From Xenophilus sp. Marseille-Q4582 (GTDB taxonomy: Bacteria > Pseudomonadota > Gammaproteobacteria > Burkholderiales > Burkholderiaceae_C): 64,000 nt of DNA. The stretch spans positions 682,001 through 746,000 of the forward strand of contig NZ_CAKAKO010000001.1 in NCBI RefSeq assembly GCF_916700565.1, read 5' to 3'. The notes under the pieces are model-generated. The model saw only the letters and a program-made list of their open reading frames with translations, was not told the DNA's origin and ran no database searches. The position numbers and the translations under genes are program-made. Of the stretch, positions 20,492-29,729 are shown piece by piece (the first letter of the stretch is position 1; the number at the start of each line of letters is the position of its first letter).

Positions 20492-20975
20492 GCTCGTAGG
20501 TGACGAAGGCGAAGGGCAGGCCGCTGGCCGCCACATGCGCCTCGCGCGCGGTCTCGCGCCAGGCCGGGCCCAGCGTGGGCGCGAAGGCATCGCCCTCGAA
20601 GTCCCTGGCGATCTCGGTCACGACGGCGCGCTGGGCCAGGGGCTCGGCTTCGGCATAGACCTGCGCGCCGCCGATGACCCAGAGCTCGGGCACGTCGCCC
20701 GCCAGCGCGAAGGCCTCGGCCAGGCTGCCCGCGCGTTGCGCACCTTCGGCCCGCCAATCGGCCTGCCGCGTGACCACGATGTTGGTGCGCCCTGGCAGCG
20801 GCCGGAAGCGCGGCGGCAGCGAATCCCAGCTCTTGCGGCCCATCACCACGGGCGCGCCCAGCGTCTGGCGCTTGAAATGCGCCAGGTCTTCGGGCAGGTG
20901 CCAGGGCAGCGCGTTGTTCACGCCGATCACGCCATTGGCGGCACGCGCGTAGATGAGGTTGATGCGGGGTGCCAT
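20481..20975 (-). CDS. folA: Dihydrofolate reductase
   Basis: The 164-residue enzyme regenerates tetrahydrofolate with NADPH, completing the cycle driven by ThyA next door. Family features include [14 protein letters not shown], the substrate-binding [16 protein letters not shown] with its acidic residue, [12 protein letters not shown] and the NADPH site [14 protein letters not shown]. It lies 16 bp downstream of thyA. Confidence 0.96.
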   Translation of the reverse strand: MAPRINLIYARAANGVIGVNNALPWHLPEDLAHFKRQTLGAPVVMGRKSWDSLPPRFRPLPGRTNIVVTRQADWRAEGAQRAGSLAEAFALAGDVPELWVIGGAQVYAEAEPLAQRAVVTEIARDFEGDAFAPTLGPAWRETAREAHVAASGLPFAFVTYERGV

Positions 20976-20991
20976 GCCTGCCTGCCGCTCG

Positions 20992-21813
20992 TCACACCGC
21001 CACCGGCGCCTTGATGGCCGGATGCGGGTCGTAGCCCTCGAACTCGAAGTCCTCGTACTGGTAGTCGAAGATGGAATCGGGCCGGCGCTTGATCCTAAGC
21101 GTGGGGTAGGGCCGCGGTTCGCGCGACAGCTGCAGCGCCACCTGCTCGGCGTGGTTGCTGTAGATGTGGCAGTCGCCGCCGGTCCAGATGAAGTCGCCCA
21201 CCTGCAGGTCGCACTGCTGCGCGATCATGTGCGTGAGCAGCGCGTAGCTGGCGATGTTGAAGGGCACGCCCAGGAAGATGTCGGCGCTGCGCTGGTAGAG
21301 CTGGCAGCTGAGCCGACCCTCGGCCACGTAGAACTGGAAGAAGGCGTGGCAGGGCATCAGCGCCATCTTGTCCAGCTCGGCCACGTTCCAGGCGCTCACG
21401 ATGATGCGGCGCGAATCGGGGTTGGTCTTGAGCGTCTGGATCACCTGCGCGATCTGGTCGATGTGGCCGCCGTCGGGCGTGGGCCAGCTGCGCCACTGCA
21501 CGCCGTACACCGGGCCCAGGTCGCCGTCCTCGCGCGCCCACTCGTCCCAGATGGTCACGCCGCGCTCGCGCAGCCAGTTGTTGTCGGACGAGCCCGCCAG
21601 GAACCACAGCAGCTCGTGGATCACGGACTTGACGTGCACCTTCTTGGTCGTGACCAGCGGAAAGCCCTCGTTCAGGTCGAAGCGCATCTGGTGGCCGAAC
21701 ACGCTCTTGGTGCCGGTGCCCGTGCGGTCGGCCTTGAACACGCCGTGCGTGTCCACGTGGCGCATGAAGTCCTCGTACTGATGGCGGATGGGAGCGGTGT
21801 CGGAGCGGGTCAT
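20992..21813 (-). CDS. thyA: Thymidylate synthase
   Basis: The 273-residue enzyme methylates dUMP to dTMP using methylenetetrahydrofolate. Visible motifs are [17 protein letters not shown], the catalytic-cysteine region [12 protein letters not shown], the phosphate-binding [33 protein letters not shown] and a C-terminus ending in the conserved APVAV. It heads the thyA-folA-App1 operon and is divergent from the YkgJ-like gene. Confidence 0.97.
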   Translation of the reverse strand: MTRSDTAPIRHQYEDFMRHVDTHGVFKADRTGTGTKSVFGHQMRFDLNEGFPLVTTKKVHVKSVIHELLWFLAGSSDNNWLRERGVTIWDEWAREDGDLGPVYGVQWRSWPTPDGGHIDQIAQVIQTLKTNPDSRRIIVSAWNVAELDKMALMPCHAFFQFYVAEGRLSCQLYQRSADIFLGVPFNIASYALLTHMIAQQCDLQVGDFIWTGGDCHIYSNHAEQVALQLSREPRPYPTLRIKRRPDSIFDYQYEDFEFEGYDPHPAIKAPVAV

Positions 21814-21930
21814 GGCAGGGCCTGGAAATCTCCGGGGATTCTAGGAGGGGGCTTTGCCCGGTCGTCCGGCCTGCATGGCCACCGGGCAATCGGGCGATCG
21901 GGCGGGGCTCCCATGGTCCAATGCCGGCCC

Positions 21931-22224
21931 ATGCCTTCTTTGTGCGCGCCGCCCGTGCCCCGCTTCGAATGCCGCAGCGCCTGCGCCGCCTGCTGCATCG
22001 CGCCCTCGATCAGCTCGCCGATTCCCGGCATGCCCCAGGGCAAGCCGGCGGGCGTGCCTTGCGTGCAGCTGGACGAGCAGCTGCGCTGCCGCCTCTTCGG
22101 CCGGCCGGAGCGCCCGGCGGTCTGCGGCGGGCTGCAGCCGTCGCCGGAAATGTGCGGCAGCGACCGGGCGCAGGCCCTGCAGCGGCTGGCCTGGCTGGAA
22201 GCGCAGACGGCGCCCGCGCCGTGA
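21931..22224 (+). CDS. YkgJ-family cysteine cluster protein
   Basis: The 97-residue protein has the spaced cysteines of the YkgJ family (CxxxCxxCC in [12 protein letters not shown], later [22 protein letters not shown]), probably binding zinc or an Fe-S cluster. Its role is unknown. ATG codons at 21913 and 21921 lie just upstream; 21931 is in frame and gives the normal N-terminus. Confidence 0.8.
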   Translation: MPSLCAPPVPRFECRSACAACCIAPSISSPIPGMPQGKPAGVPCVQLDEQLRCRLFGRPERPAVCGGLQPSPEMCGSDRAQALQRLAWLEAQTAPAP

Positions 22225-22314
22225 TCATGGACACAAGTCCATGCGGCGCGACCGGCCTGCGAACTCATCCCGATTGCGCTCCAACGCGACCCCTGCGAGA
22301 CCTTGAACACGTTC

Positions 22315-23196
22315 TCAAGGCGCGAAGGCCTTGCGCACTTCGGCGATGAAGGCGCGCGCGAGCGCCGAGGGCGGCTCGTTGGCGGGGCGCAGCACCTGCA
22401 CCGGGTGCGTGGGCGCGGCGCGCAAGGGGCGATGGCTGAGCTTCTGGCCATTCCAGGCGCGGGCCGTGAGCGCGTCCACGATGGCCACGCCCGCGCCGCA
22501 GGCGGCGAGCGAGCAGGCCACCTGCCCGGAACGCACCTCGATCTGCGCATGGGGCTGCAGCCCCTTGTCCTGCCAGTGCCGCGCGATCAGCTGGCCCTGC
22601 GGCGTGTCGGGGCTGAAGGCGATCAGGCGCTCGTCCCGCAGCTCCTGGAGCGTGATGCGCTTGCGCGCGGCCAGCGCGTGGTCGGGCCGGAAGACGCAGG
22701 CGAAGGACCAGTGCCCCACCCCCTGCGCGCTCAGCAGCGGATGATCGACCGGCAGGGTGGAGACGGCGATGTCCGCCTCGTGGCGCACCAGCTGCGCCAC
22801 CATTTCGCGCACCAGCTGCGTTTCCATGTAGATGCGTGCGGTGGGAAAGCGGGCCGTCAGGGCCGAGATGGCCTGGGGCACCACTTCGAGCGCCGTGCTG
22901 GGGCTGGCCAGCACGCGCAGCGACAGGCCGGCGCCGCTCTTGAGGTCCTGCGCGCGGCGCTCGATGCGCTGCACGCCCTGGTAGACCAGGTCCACCTCCG
23001 AGTACAGCGACTGCGCCTCCGGCGTGGGGCGCAGCCTGCCGGGCGTGCGCTCGAAAAGCTGCAGGCCCAGCTGCAGCTCGATGTGGCCCAGCATGCGGCT
23101 GATGCCGGGCTGGGAGACATGGAGCAGGCGGGCGGCATCGGTCACCGAGCCCGTGAGCATCACGGCCCGGAACACCTCGATCTGCCGAAGATTCAT
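22315..23196 (-). CDS. LysR-family regulator divergent from a tctC gene
   Basis: The 293-residue regulator has a helix-turn-helix (QIEVFRAVMLTGSVTDAARLL, then SQPGISRMLGHIE) and a substrate-binding domain (LRVLASPSTALEVVPQAI, HEADIAVSTLPVDHPLL, CSLAACGAGVAIVDALTA). The ATG at 23196 has a strong AGGAGG site. It is transcribed away from the TctC/FAD oxidoreductase pair; a perfect LysR-type palindrome lies between them, so it probably controls that pair. Confidence 0.92.
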   Translation of the reverse strand: MNLRQIEVFRAVMLTGSVTDAARLLHVSQPGISRMLGHIELQLGLQLFERTPGRLRPTPEAQSLYSEVDLVYQGVQRIERRAQDLKSGAGLSLRVLASPSTALEVVPQAISALTARFPTARIYMETQLVREMVAQLVRHEADIAVSTLPVDHPLLSAQGVGHWSFACVFRPDHALAARKRITLQELRDERLIAFSPDTPQGQLIARHWQDKGLQPHAQIEVRSGQVACSLAACGAGVAIVDALTARAWNGQKLSHRPLRAAPTHPVQVLRPANEPPSALARAFIAEVRKAFAP

Positions 23197-23219
23197 CGCA
23201 CGGCCTCCTGGGAAAGCGG

Positions 23220-23234
23220 ATAACGCGATGTTAT
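23220..23234. promoter_or_regulatory. LysR-type operator, ATAAC-N5-GTTAT
   Basis: A perfect inverted repeat ATAAC/GTTAT with a 5-bp centre contains the T-N11-A core of LysR sites. It lies in the 115-bp spacer between the LysR gene (start 23196) and the tctC gene (start 23312), the expected place for autoregulation and activation. Confidence 0.6.
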
Positions 23235-23311
23235 GGCCCGGGCAAGCCATGGTATTGGCGGATATGGCCGGCCTGCGGGAGCATTGCGCGCTGCCACAGA
23301 CGGAGACACCC

Positions 23312-24292
23312 ATGACCCTCGCCCTTCCTCGCCGCCGCGTGCTGGCGGGCCTGGCGGCCTGCGCCGCCGCTTTCTCCACCCGCGGCTTCGCGGCCAGCGG
23401 CTGGCCCACCAAGGCCGTTCGCATCATCGTGCCCTTCGCGCCCGGCGGCGGAGCCGATTCATCGGCCCGGCTGCTGGCCGACCTGTTCGCGCCTGCGCTG
23501 GGCCAGGGCGTGATCGTGGAGAACAAGCCGGGCGCGGGCAGCGCCATCGGCGTGGCCGCCGCGGCCGCGGCCAAGGACGGCCACACGCTGCTGATGGCCA
23601 GCAACAGCATGGTCATCAACCCCTCGCTCAACCCGCAGCTGGGCTCCGACCCGGCGCGGGACTTCGACGCCATCGGCATGGTGTCGGCCCAGCCGCTGGT
23701 GCTGGTGGTGCCCGCGGGCGCACCCGCCAAGTCCTTCCAGGACCTGGTCGCCCAGGCCAAGGCCCAGCCCGGCATGACGGCCGGCAACAGCGGCAACGGC
23801 ACGCTGGCCCACATCGCGTCGGAGATCTTTGCCGGCCAGGTGGGCACGCAGATCACGCCGGTCGCCTACAAGGGCGAAAGCGCGCTGCTGCCCGAGATGA
23901 TCAGCGGGCTGGTGGACTTCGGTTTCCTCAACCTGCCCAGCGTGGCGCCGCACCTCCAGTCGGGCCGGCTGCGTGCGCTGGCCGTCTCTTCGCCGCAGGA
24001 AGTGCCGGAGCTGCCGGGCGTGCCCACGGTGCGCGCACTGGGCTTCGCGGCGCTCGAAGTGCAGGGATGGGCCGCGCTGCTCGCTCCCAGGGGCACGATC
24101 CCGGCGCAAGGGCTGGCGCGGCTCGAAAGCCTGCTGGCGCAGGCGCTGCAGTCGCAAGCCGCCAGGAGCCGCTTCGCGCTGCTCAACGTGTCGCCCTTCA
24201 TCCTCTCGCGCAGCGCGACCACGCAGTTCCTGCAGCAGGAGACGGCGCGCTACGCGGTCGTCATCCAGGCCCGCGGCATCAAGGCCGGCTGA
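23312..24292 (+). CDS. TctC/Bug-family solute-binding protein of the FAD-oxidoreductase island
   Basis: The 326-residue protein has a twin-arginine-like signal (PRRRVLAGLAACAAAFSTRGFA) and family blocks IIVPFAPGGGADSSAR, VIVENKPGAGSAIG, DGHTLLMASNS and ELPGVPTVRALG. A CGGAGA site precedes the ATG. The stop is 2 bp from the start of the FAD-dependent oxidoreductase, so they share a transcript. This pairing suggests uptake or sensing of the oxidoreductase substrate. No TctA/TctB genes are nearby. Confidence 0.88.
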   Translation: MTLALPRRRVLAGLAACAAAFSTRGFAASGWPTKAVRIIVPFAPGGGADSSARLLADLFAPALGQGVIVENKPGAGSAIGVAAAAAAKDGHTLLMASNSMVINPSLNPQLGSDPARDFDAIGMVSAQPLVLVVPAGAPAKSFQDLVAQAKAQPGMTAGNSGNGTLAHIASEIFAGQVGTQITPVAYKGESALLPEMISGLVDFGFLNLPSVAPHLQSGRLRALAVSSPQEVPELPGVPTVRALGFAALEVQGWAALLAPRGTIPAQGLARLESLLAQALQSQAARSRFALLNVSPFILSRSATTQFLQQETARYAVVIQARGIKAG

Positions 24293-24294
24293 CG

Positions 24295-25623
24295 ATGACG
24301 ACCGCCGCCGCCTCCCTCGCTCCGGCCATGGCGCAAGACGCGCCGGCCCCCCAGGTGCTCGGCGCCGACGTGCTCGTGTGCGGGGCCGGCGTGGCCGGCA
24401 CCATGGCGGCCGTGGCCGCTGCGCGCGCCGGTGCGCGTGTGCTGCTGCTGGAGCGCTACGGCTTCCTGGGCGGCAACGCCACCGCCGGCGCCGTGGCGCA
24501 GTTCAACAGCTGGCAGACGGCCAACGGCCGGCGCGTGGTGGCCGGGCTGGCGCAGGAAGTGGTGGACCGGCTGCGCATCTACGGCGCGGCCGCGGCGCAC
24601 GAGACCTTCGTGATGTCCACCGGCCACCGCATGGACCGCGTCGAATATGCGCCCGAGGTGCTCAAGCTGGTGCTGGACGACATGGTCAGCGACGCCGGCG
24701 TGCAACCCCTGCTGCACGCCAGCCTGCTGGACGTGCAGCGCGAGGGCGCGCGCGTGACGCAGGTGCGCGCACTGACCAAGAGCGGCATCGTGGCCGTGCG
24801 GCCGCGCATGCTCGTCGACGCGTCCGGCGACATGGATGCGCTGCGCAAGGCCGGCGCATCCTTCCTGTCGCTGGAAGCGGGCGAGGCGCTGCAGCCGGCC
24901 ACGATGATGTTCCGCTTCGGGCCCATCGATTTCGCCGCCCTCGAAGCGGCCGACATCGGTGCGCTGGCCCGCCGCGGCTACGAGGAGGGCGCCCTGGCCC
25001 GCGCGGCGCTGCACGTGGCGCGCGCCCCCTTCTCGCAGGACGGCTGGTTCAACGTGAGCCGCCTCGCCGTCGACGCCACCGATGCGATGGCGCTGGGCCG
25101 TGCCGAGATCGAGGGCCGCCGGCAGGCCTGGTGCGCGGCCAAGTTCCTGCGCCACGCCGTGCCGGGCTGCGCGCAAGGGCGGCTGCAGGCCTTCGGCACG
25201 CAGGTGGGCGTGCGCGAGACGCGGCGCGTGCGGGGCGAGCATGTGCTCACGGCCGAGGAACTGCTGGCGCCCGTGGCTTTCGACGATGCCATCGCGGCGG
25301 GCGCCTATCCGATCGACATCCATCCGGCCGCGGGCGGCGAACTCGAGTACTCGGCGCTGGGCGACGACCATGCCTACCAGATCCCCTACCGCAGCCTGTG
25401 CCCCGCGGGCCTGGACAACGTGCTCGCCGCGGGCCGCGGCATCTCGGCGTCGCACAAGGCGCTGGCGGCCATCCGCGTCATGACCATCTCGATGGCCGTC
25501 GGGCAGGCCGCCGGCGTGGCGGCCGCGCAGGCGGCTGCGCAGGGCGAGCGGGCCGCCGCGCGTGCGGTGTCGGTGCAGCGCCTGCGCGCCGCCCTGCTGG
25601 ACGCGGGCGCTTGCCTGGCCTGA
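24295..25623 (+). CDS. FAD-dependent oxidoreductase (FAD_oxidored family)
   Basis: The 442-residue protein has an N-terminal dinucleotide-binding motif (ADVLVCGAGVAGTMAAVAAARAG followed by LLLERYGFLGGNATAG), the pattern of the FAD_oxidored family. The distal FAD site reads GLDNVLAAGRGISASHKALAAIRVM near the C-terminus, and VDASGDMDALRKAG resembles related flavoproteins. No membrane anchor or cofactor motif beyond FAD is seen. The substrate is unknown; it is coupled to a TctC-type protein and a divergent LysR regulator. Confidence 0.82.
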   Translation: MTTAAASLAPAMAQDAPAPQVLGADVLVCGAGVAGTMAAVAAARAGARVLLLERYGFLGGNATAGAVAQFNSWQTANGRRVVAGLAQEVVDRLRIYGAAAAHETFVMSTGHRMDRVEYAPEVLKLVLDDMVSDAGVQPLLHASLLDVQREGARVTQVRALTKSGIVAVRPRMLVDASGDMDALRKAGASFLSLEAGEALQPATMMFRFGPIDFAALEAADIGALARRGYEEGALARAALHVARAPFSQDGWFNVSRLAVDATDAMALGRAEIEGRRQAWCAAKFLRHAVPGCAQGRLQAFGTQVGVRETRRVRGEHVLTAEELLAPVAFDDAIAAGAYPIDIHPAAGGELEYSALGDDHAYQIPYRSLCPAGLDNVLAAGRGISASHKALAAIRVMTISMAVGQAAGVAAAQAAAQGERAAARAVSVQRLRAALLDAGACLA

Positions 25624-25656
25624 AGCGGGCTTGGGCCGGCGCCGGCACTCGCGCAT

Positions 25657-25947
25657 TCAGCCCGGCTCTTCGCGCGCCGCCCCGGCCCGCGGCCGCCGCG
25701 CAGCCAGCACATAGTGCCCCTCGGCCACGCGCAGCAGCACGCCTGCGCGCAGCGCGGCCTGCAACGTGCGCGCGCTCAGGTGGTGCAGCGCGCCATCGGG
25801 CGTCGCATAGCGCCGTGGCGCCACCTCCCGCAACTCGCCGCCGTCGCGCAGCATCTGCGTGATGCGTTCGCGCACGGGCAGCGCACGCAGCGCGGCGGCG
25901 GCCGCGCTTTGCCGCAGGGTGGAGCGGGGCAGGACAGGGCGACGCAT
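25657..25947 (-). CDS. Uncharacterised 96-residue protein
   Basis: I do not recognise this protein. It is Arg/Ala-rich, with a possible winged-helix-like layout (VRERITQMLRDGGELREV, LHHLSARTLQAALRAGVLLRV). The start has an AGGGG site. It is convergent with the FAD oxidoreductase gene with a 33-bp gap. Compositional bias means the frame could be spurious, but no better gene occupies the stretch. Confidence 0.5.
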   Translation of the reverse strand: MRRPVLPRSTLRQSAAAAALRALPVRERITQMLRDGGELREVAPRRYATPDGALHHLSARTLQAALRAGVLLRVAEGHYVLAARRPRAGAAREEPG

Positions 25948-26174
25948 GTCCCCTGTCTAGGACCGGCGCCGGGCGCGCCGCGTGGGCGAACGGCGCATGG
26001 CGCTGTCGTCATCGCCCGGCCCTGGCGCACGCCGATGCGATCCGCCGCCGCGGCGGCGTCGTAGGCGCGGGGCGCTCGCGGCTGCACTGACGGCGGCATG
26101 GCGGCGCGTCCTGCATGGCGGGCCCGGCACCCTGCCTACGGTGGACGTTCACTTCAACCCCAAAGGAGATCGAC

Positions 26175-26663
26175 ATGAGTGACGACAAGAAGGCCACGGG
26201 CGTGGGTGCGGCCGTCGGCGGCGTGGCGGGCGGCGTGGCCGGCGGCGCGGCAGCCGGTGCGGCCGTGGGCGGCATGACCGGCCCGGTCGGCGCGGCCGTG
26301 GGCGCGGCGGCGGGCGCGGTCATGGGCGCCATGGCCGGCAAGGGCATGGCGAACGTGGACCCGGCCGCGGAGGATTCCTACTGGCGCGACAACTTCTCCA
26401 GCCGCCCCTACGCCAGCGGCGCCAGCTATGACGACTACGGTCCGGCCTACAGCCACGGCGTGAACGCATATGCCAGGTACCAGGGGCAGGGCCGCAGCTT
26501 CGAGGACCTCGATGCGGACCTGGCGCAGGACTGGACGAACACCCGGGGCCGCTCCACGCTGGACTGGGAACGCGCGCGGCCGGCTTCGCGCGACGCGTGG
26601 CAGCGCCTGAGCGACCGCGTCGAGCGCGCCGTGCCCGGCGATTCGGACCGGGACGGGCTGTAG
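26175..26663 (+). CDS. Glycine-zipper protein of unknown function
   Basis: The 162-residue protein has a glycine/alanine-rich segment (about 10-60) with GxxxG spacing typical of glycine zippers that insert into or associate with membranes. A Tyr/Asp-rich acidic tail follows (SYWRDNFSSRPYASG, YGPAYSHGVNAYARYQGQG, RGRSTLDWERARPASRDAW). The tail resembles one I associate with uncharacterised, often stress-linked proteobacterial proteins. The ATG is fixed by AAAGGAG 7 bases upstream; there is no signal peptide. Confidence 0.75.
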   Translation: MSDDKKATGVGAAVGGVAGGVAGGAAAGAAVGGMTGPVGAAVGAAAGAVMGAMAGKGMANVDPAAEDSYWRDNFSSRPYASGASYDDYGPAYSHGVNAYARYQGQGRSFEDLDADLAQDWTNTRGRSTLDWERARPASRDAWQRLSDRVERAVPGDSDRDGL

Positions 26664-26701
26664 CTCTGCAGCGCGCGCCCCTCGCGGGCGCGCCACCGGG
26701 C

Positions 26702-28153
26702 TCAGTGCGGGCGCGTCGCTCCGGCGCGCAGCACGCGGCCCGGGTTCAGCAGGCCCTGCGGGTCCAGCGCGCCCTTGATGGCGCGCATCAGGCCCAGCGC
26801 CACCGGCGACTTGTGCTTTTCCAGCTTGTGGACCTTCAACTCGCCGATGCCGTGCTCGGCCGAGAAGGAGCCGCCGAACTTCTCCACCTGGTCGTAGACC
26901 AGCGTGTTCACGGCCTCCTCCCGGTCGCGCAGGAAGGCCTTGGGGTCGCCGCCCACGGGCACCTGCACGTTGTAGTGCAGGTTGCCGTCGCCCAGGTGGC
27001 CGAAGTTGACCAGGCGCACGCCCGGGAAGGTGCGCTGCAGCAGCGCGTCGGTCTCGGCGCAGAAGGCCGGGATGCGCGACACGGGCACCGAGATGTCGTG
27101 CTTGATGTTCAGCCCTTCCTCGGCCTGCGCCATCGAAATGCTTTCGCGGATGTGCCACAGCTCGCGGGCCTGCGCCAGGCTTTCGGCCACCACGGCATCG
27201 CTCACGCAGCCGGCTTCGAAGGCGGTTTCCAGCAGCGCCTCGAAGCGGCCGCGCGCGTGCTCCTCGGACTCGCTGTCGGAGTTCTCCAGCAGCACGCAGT
27301 AAGGCACCTCTTCGTTGTCGATGAAGGGCACACGCAGTTGCGGCATGTGCTTGGCCACCAAGCTCAGCGCGAAGCGGCCCATGACCTCGAAGCCCGTGAG
27401 GCCGGAGCCCAGGTGCTGGTGCGCCAGGCCCAGCAGCTCGACGGCCGCGTCGAAGCTGGGCACGGCGGCCCACGCGGTGAGCTGCGCGGCCGGCTTGGGG
27501 TAGAGCTTGAGCGTGGCGGCGGTGATGACGCCCAGCGTGCCCTCGCTGCCCACGAACAGGTCGCGCAGGTCGTAGCCGGTGTTGTCCTTGCGCAGGCCCG
27601 ACAGGCCCGACCACACCTCGCCCTGCGCGGTGACCACTTCCAGGCCCAGGCACAGCTCGCGCGTGTTGCCGTAGCGCACCACCTGCGTGCCGCCCGCATT
27701 GGTGGCCAGGTTGCCGCCGATGGTGCAGCTGCCTTCGGCCGCCAGGCTCAGCGGGAACAGCAGGCCGGCCTGGTCCGCGGCTTCCTGCACCACTTGCAGC
27801 ACGCAGCCGGCTTCGACGGTCATGGTGAGGTTGGCGGCGTCGATCTCGCGGATGGCATTGAGCCGCGTGAGGCTCAGCACCACCTGGCGGCCGCTGCCAT
27901 CGGGGATGGCGCCCACGGCCATGCTGGTGTTGCCGCCCTGCGGCACCAGCGCGGCGCCCGCGGCGGCGCAGGCCTGGACCACGGCCGCCACTTCGGCCGT
28001 GCTGCCGGGGCGCACCACCGCCAGCGCCTTGCCGCGCGCACGCTTGCGCCAGTCCTGTTCATAGGCCGTGAGGTCCCCCTCGGTCAGCACGTGGGCGGGG
28101 CCGACGATGGCGGTGAGCGAAGCAAGAAGGTCGGTGAGGGCAGCGGGGGTCAT
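26702..28153 (-). CDS. FAD-linked oxidase, D-2-hydroxyacid dehydrogenase type
   Basis: The 483-residue protein matches the GlcD/D-2-hydroxyglutarate dehydrogenase class. The FAD PCMH domain reads VVRPGSTAEVAAVVQACAAAG, LVPQGGNTSM and EGSCTIGGNLATNAGG; the C-terminal FAD-oxidase domain has VNFGHLGDGNLHYNVQVP, FSAEHGIGELK and the ending LDPQGLLNPGRVL. It should oxidise a D-2-hydroxy acid to the 2-oxo acid. A GTG at 28162 could also serve as start. A LysR gene is divergent from it. Confidence 0.9.
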   Translation of the reverse strand: MTPAALTDLLASLTAIVGPAHVLTEGDLTAYEQDWRKRARGKALAVVRPGSTAEVAAVVQACAAAGAALVPQGGNTSMAVGAIPDGSGRQVVLSLTRLNAIREIDAANLTMTVEAGCVLQVVQEAADQAGLLFPLSLAAEGSCTIGGNLATNAGGTQVVRYGNTRELCLGLEVVTAQGEVWSGLSGLRKDNTGYDLRDLFVGSEGTLGVITAATLKLYPKPAAQLTAWAAVPSFDAAVELLGLAHQHLGSGLTGFEVMGRFALSLVAKHMPQLRVPFIDNEEVPYCVLLENSDSESEEHARGRFEALLETAFEAGCVSDAVVAESLAQARELWHIRESISMAQAEEGLNIKHDISVPVSRIPAFCAETDALLQRTFPGVRLVNFGHLGDGNLHYNVQVPVGGDPKAFLRDREEAVNTLVYDQVEKFGGSFSAEHGIGELKVHKLEKHKSPVALGLMRAIKGALDPQGLLNPGRVLRAGATRPH

Positions 28154-28328
28154 GGTGGGCACGCAGGGCGTTGAAGCAGCGGCAGCAAACGGATGGAAGC
28201 AGGAGACGCGCGGGGCGCCGCAGCGCTGGACGCGCGGCGCGAAAGAAAAAGAACGAAAGGGCGCTTCGCCGATGGCCCAAGGTTAAGCCCTGGCGTTGTG
28301 CTTGCCAATCCTGATAATTCGAAGAGTT

Positions 28329-29276
28329 ATGTTCAGTTGGTCGAACAAAGTCAGCATGCGGCAGCTGCGCGCCTTCGAGGCCGTGGCGCGGCACGGCGCC
28401 TTTGCGCCGGCCGCGCGCGAGCTGTTCATCACGCAATCGGCACTCTCGGGCCTGGTCAAGCAGCTGGAGGAGGCGGCCGGCGTGCGGCTGCTGGAGCGCA
28501 CCACGCGCACCAGCGGGCTCACCCAGGCCGGCGCCCTGCTGCTCGAAGACGTGCGGCAGGCGCTGGGCTCGCTGGACCACGGCCTGCGGCGTATGGACGA
28601 GCTGGCCTCGTTGCGCGAGGGCCTGCTCACGCTCGCGGCGGCGCCGTCGGTGCTGGCCTCGGTGGTGCTGCCCTGCCTGCCGGCCCTGCGCGCGGCGCAC
28701 CCCGGCATCCGCGTGGTGCTGCGCGAGGAAAGCGGCGGCGTGATCGTGCGCTGCGTGCGCGAGGGCGAGGTGGACTTCGGCGTGGGCGGCTGGCATCCGC
28801 AGGCGCAGCATCTGGAAGTGCTGCCGCTCTTCAACGACCGCCTGGGCGTGGTCGCGCCCGCTGGCCATGCCCTGCTGCGCAAGCGCCGGCTGGTGGCCGC
28901 CGACCTGGCGGCGCAGGTGTTCGTCGGGCTCACGGGCGACACGGCGATCAGTGAACTGATCGGCGCCGAAGCCCGGCTGCCGCCGGCCGTGCGTGAGCCC
29001 GCGCTGCAGGTGTCGAACCCGCCGCTGATGCAGCAGGCGATCCGCGCCGGCCTGGGCCTGGGGCTGGTGCCTGCGCTGGTGGCGCAGAGCCCGGGCTTCG
29101 AGGGCCTGGGATTCAAGCCGCTGGCTGAACCGGCGCTGGCGCGGCGTATCGTGGTGCTGCGCAACCCGCGCCGCTCGCTCTCGGCCGCGGCGGCGCTGTA
29201 CCAGGAGGCGATCGTGCAGCAGGCGCGCCGCGTGGCGCAGCGGCCGGGGCTGGCGCCGGCCGCCCTCAGCGGCTGA
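28329..29276 (+). CDS. LysR-family regulator
   Basis: The 315-residue regulator has a helix-turn-helix (QLRAFEAVARHGAFAPAARELF, then TQSALSGLVKQLEE) and an effector domain (LREESGGVIVRCVREGEVDFGVGG, ALQVSNPPLMQQAIRAGLGLGLVP). It is divergent from the FAD-linked oxidase gene across 175 bp, the usual arrangement for a dedicated regulator. ATAA-N9-TTAT at 28314-28330, overlapping the start, is a weak operator candidate. Its 3' end overlaps the convergent DUF2069 gene by 11 bp. Confidence 0.9.
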   Translation: MFSWSNKVSMRQLRAFEAVARHGAFAPAARELFITQSALSGLVKQLEEAAGVRLLERTTRTSGLTQAGALLLEDVRQALGSLDHGLRRMDELASLREGLLTLAAAPSVLASVVLPCLPALRAAHPGIRVVLREESGGVIVRCVREGEVDFGVGGWHPQAQHLEVLPLFNDRLGVVAPAGHALLRKRRLVAADLAAQVFVGLTGDTAISELIGAEARLPPAVREPALQVSNPPLMQQAIRAGLGLGLVPALVAQSPGFEGLGFKPLAEPALARRIVVLRNPRRSLSAAAALYQEAIVQQARRVAQRPGLAPAALSG

Positions 29277-29652
29277 GCCGCGCCGCGCGCAGCCGCAGCC
29301 GCACGTGCGCCGCACAGGCCACGAAGAGCAGCAGGCACAGCAGGATCTCGGCGCCCGCCAGCCAGCGGCTGATGGCCAGCGTGTCGCTCCAGGCGCGCAC
29401 CACGCCTTCGGTGAAGTAGACCCACACCAGCAGGCTCACCCAGCGGTAGGTGTACATGCGGTGCTTGAGCAGCCCGGCCAGCGGAACCGTGAGCGGCAGC
29501 ACCTTGAGCGCGAGCCACGAGCCGCCGGGCCGCAGCGGCGCCAGCCACAGCTCCCACGCCAGGCCCAGCACGATCAGCCCCAGCAGGCTGCCCACGGCCA
29601 GCCAGCGCGTGGCGTCGACGACGGGAGGGGGGCGGTTCGTGGCAGCGTTCAC
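29266..29652 (-). CDS. DUF2069 membrane protein
   Basis: The 128-residue protein has four hydrophobic segments (WLAVGSLLGLIVLGLAWELWL, ALKVLPLTVPLAGLL, WVSLLVWVYFTEGVVRAW, GAEILLCLLLFVACAAHVRL) and the family motif GLLKHRMYTYRWVSLLVW. The function is unknown. It appears to start with GTG without a clear ribosome site. It is divergent from the YihY-family gene and convergent with the LysR gene. Confidence 0.82.
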   Translation of the reverse strand: MNAATNRPPPVVDATRWLAVGSLLGLIVLGLAWELWLAPLRPGGSWLALKVLPLTVPLAGLLKHRMYTYRWVSLLVWVYFTEGVVRAWSDTLAISRWLAGAEILLCLLLFVACAAHVRLRLRAARLSR

Positions 29653-29729
29653 GTGGGAAAGAGCACAGAAGGTGCGAGGCGGATGGCCGCACGGCGCGAC
29701 GGGGGGCGGGTGCCTGCAAGGCGGGTGGC

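Noticed and set aside
22226-22243. Hairpin CATGGAC-ACAA-GTCCATG after the YkgJ-like gene as a terminator
   Set aside because: The stem is only 7 bp with no T run; transcript ending here is not supported.
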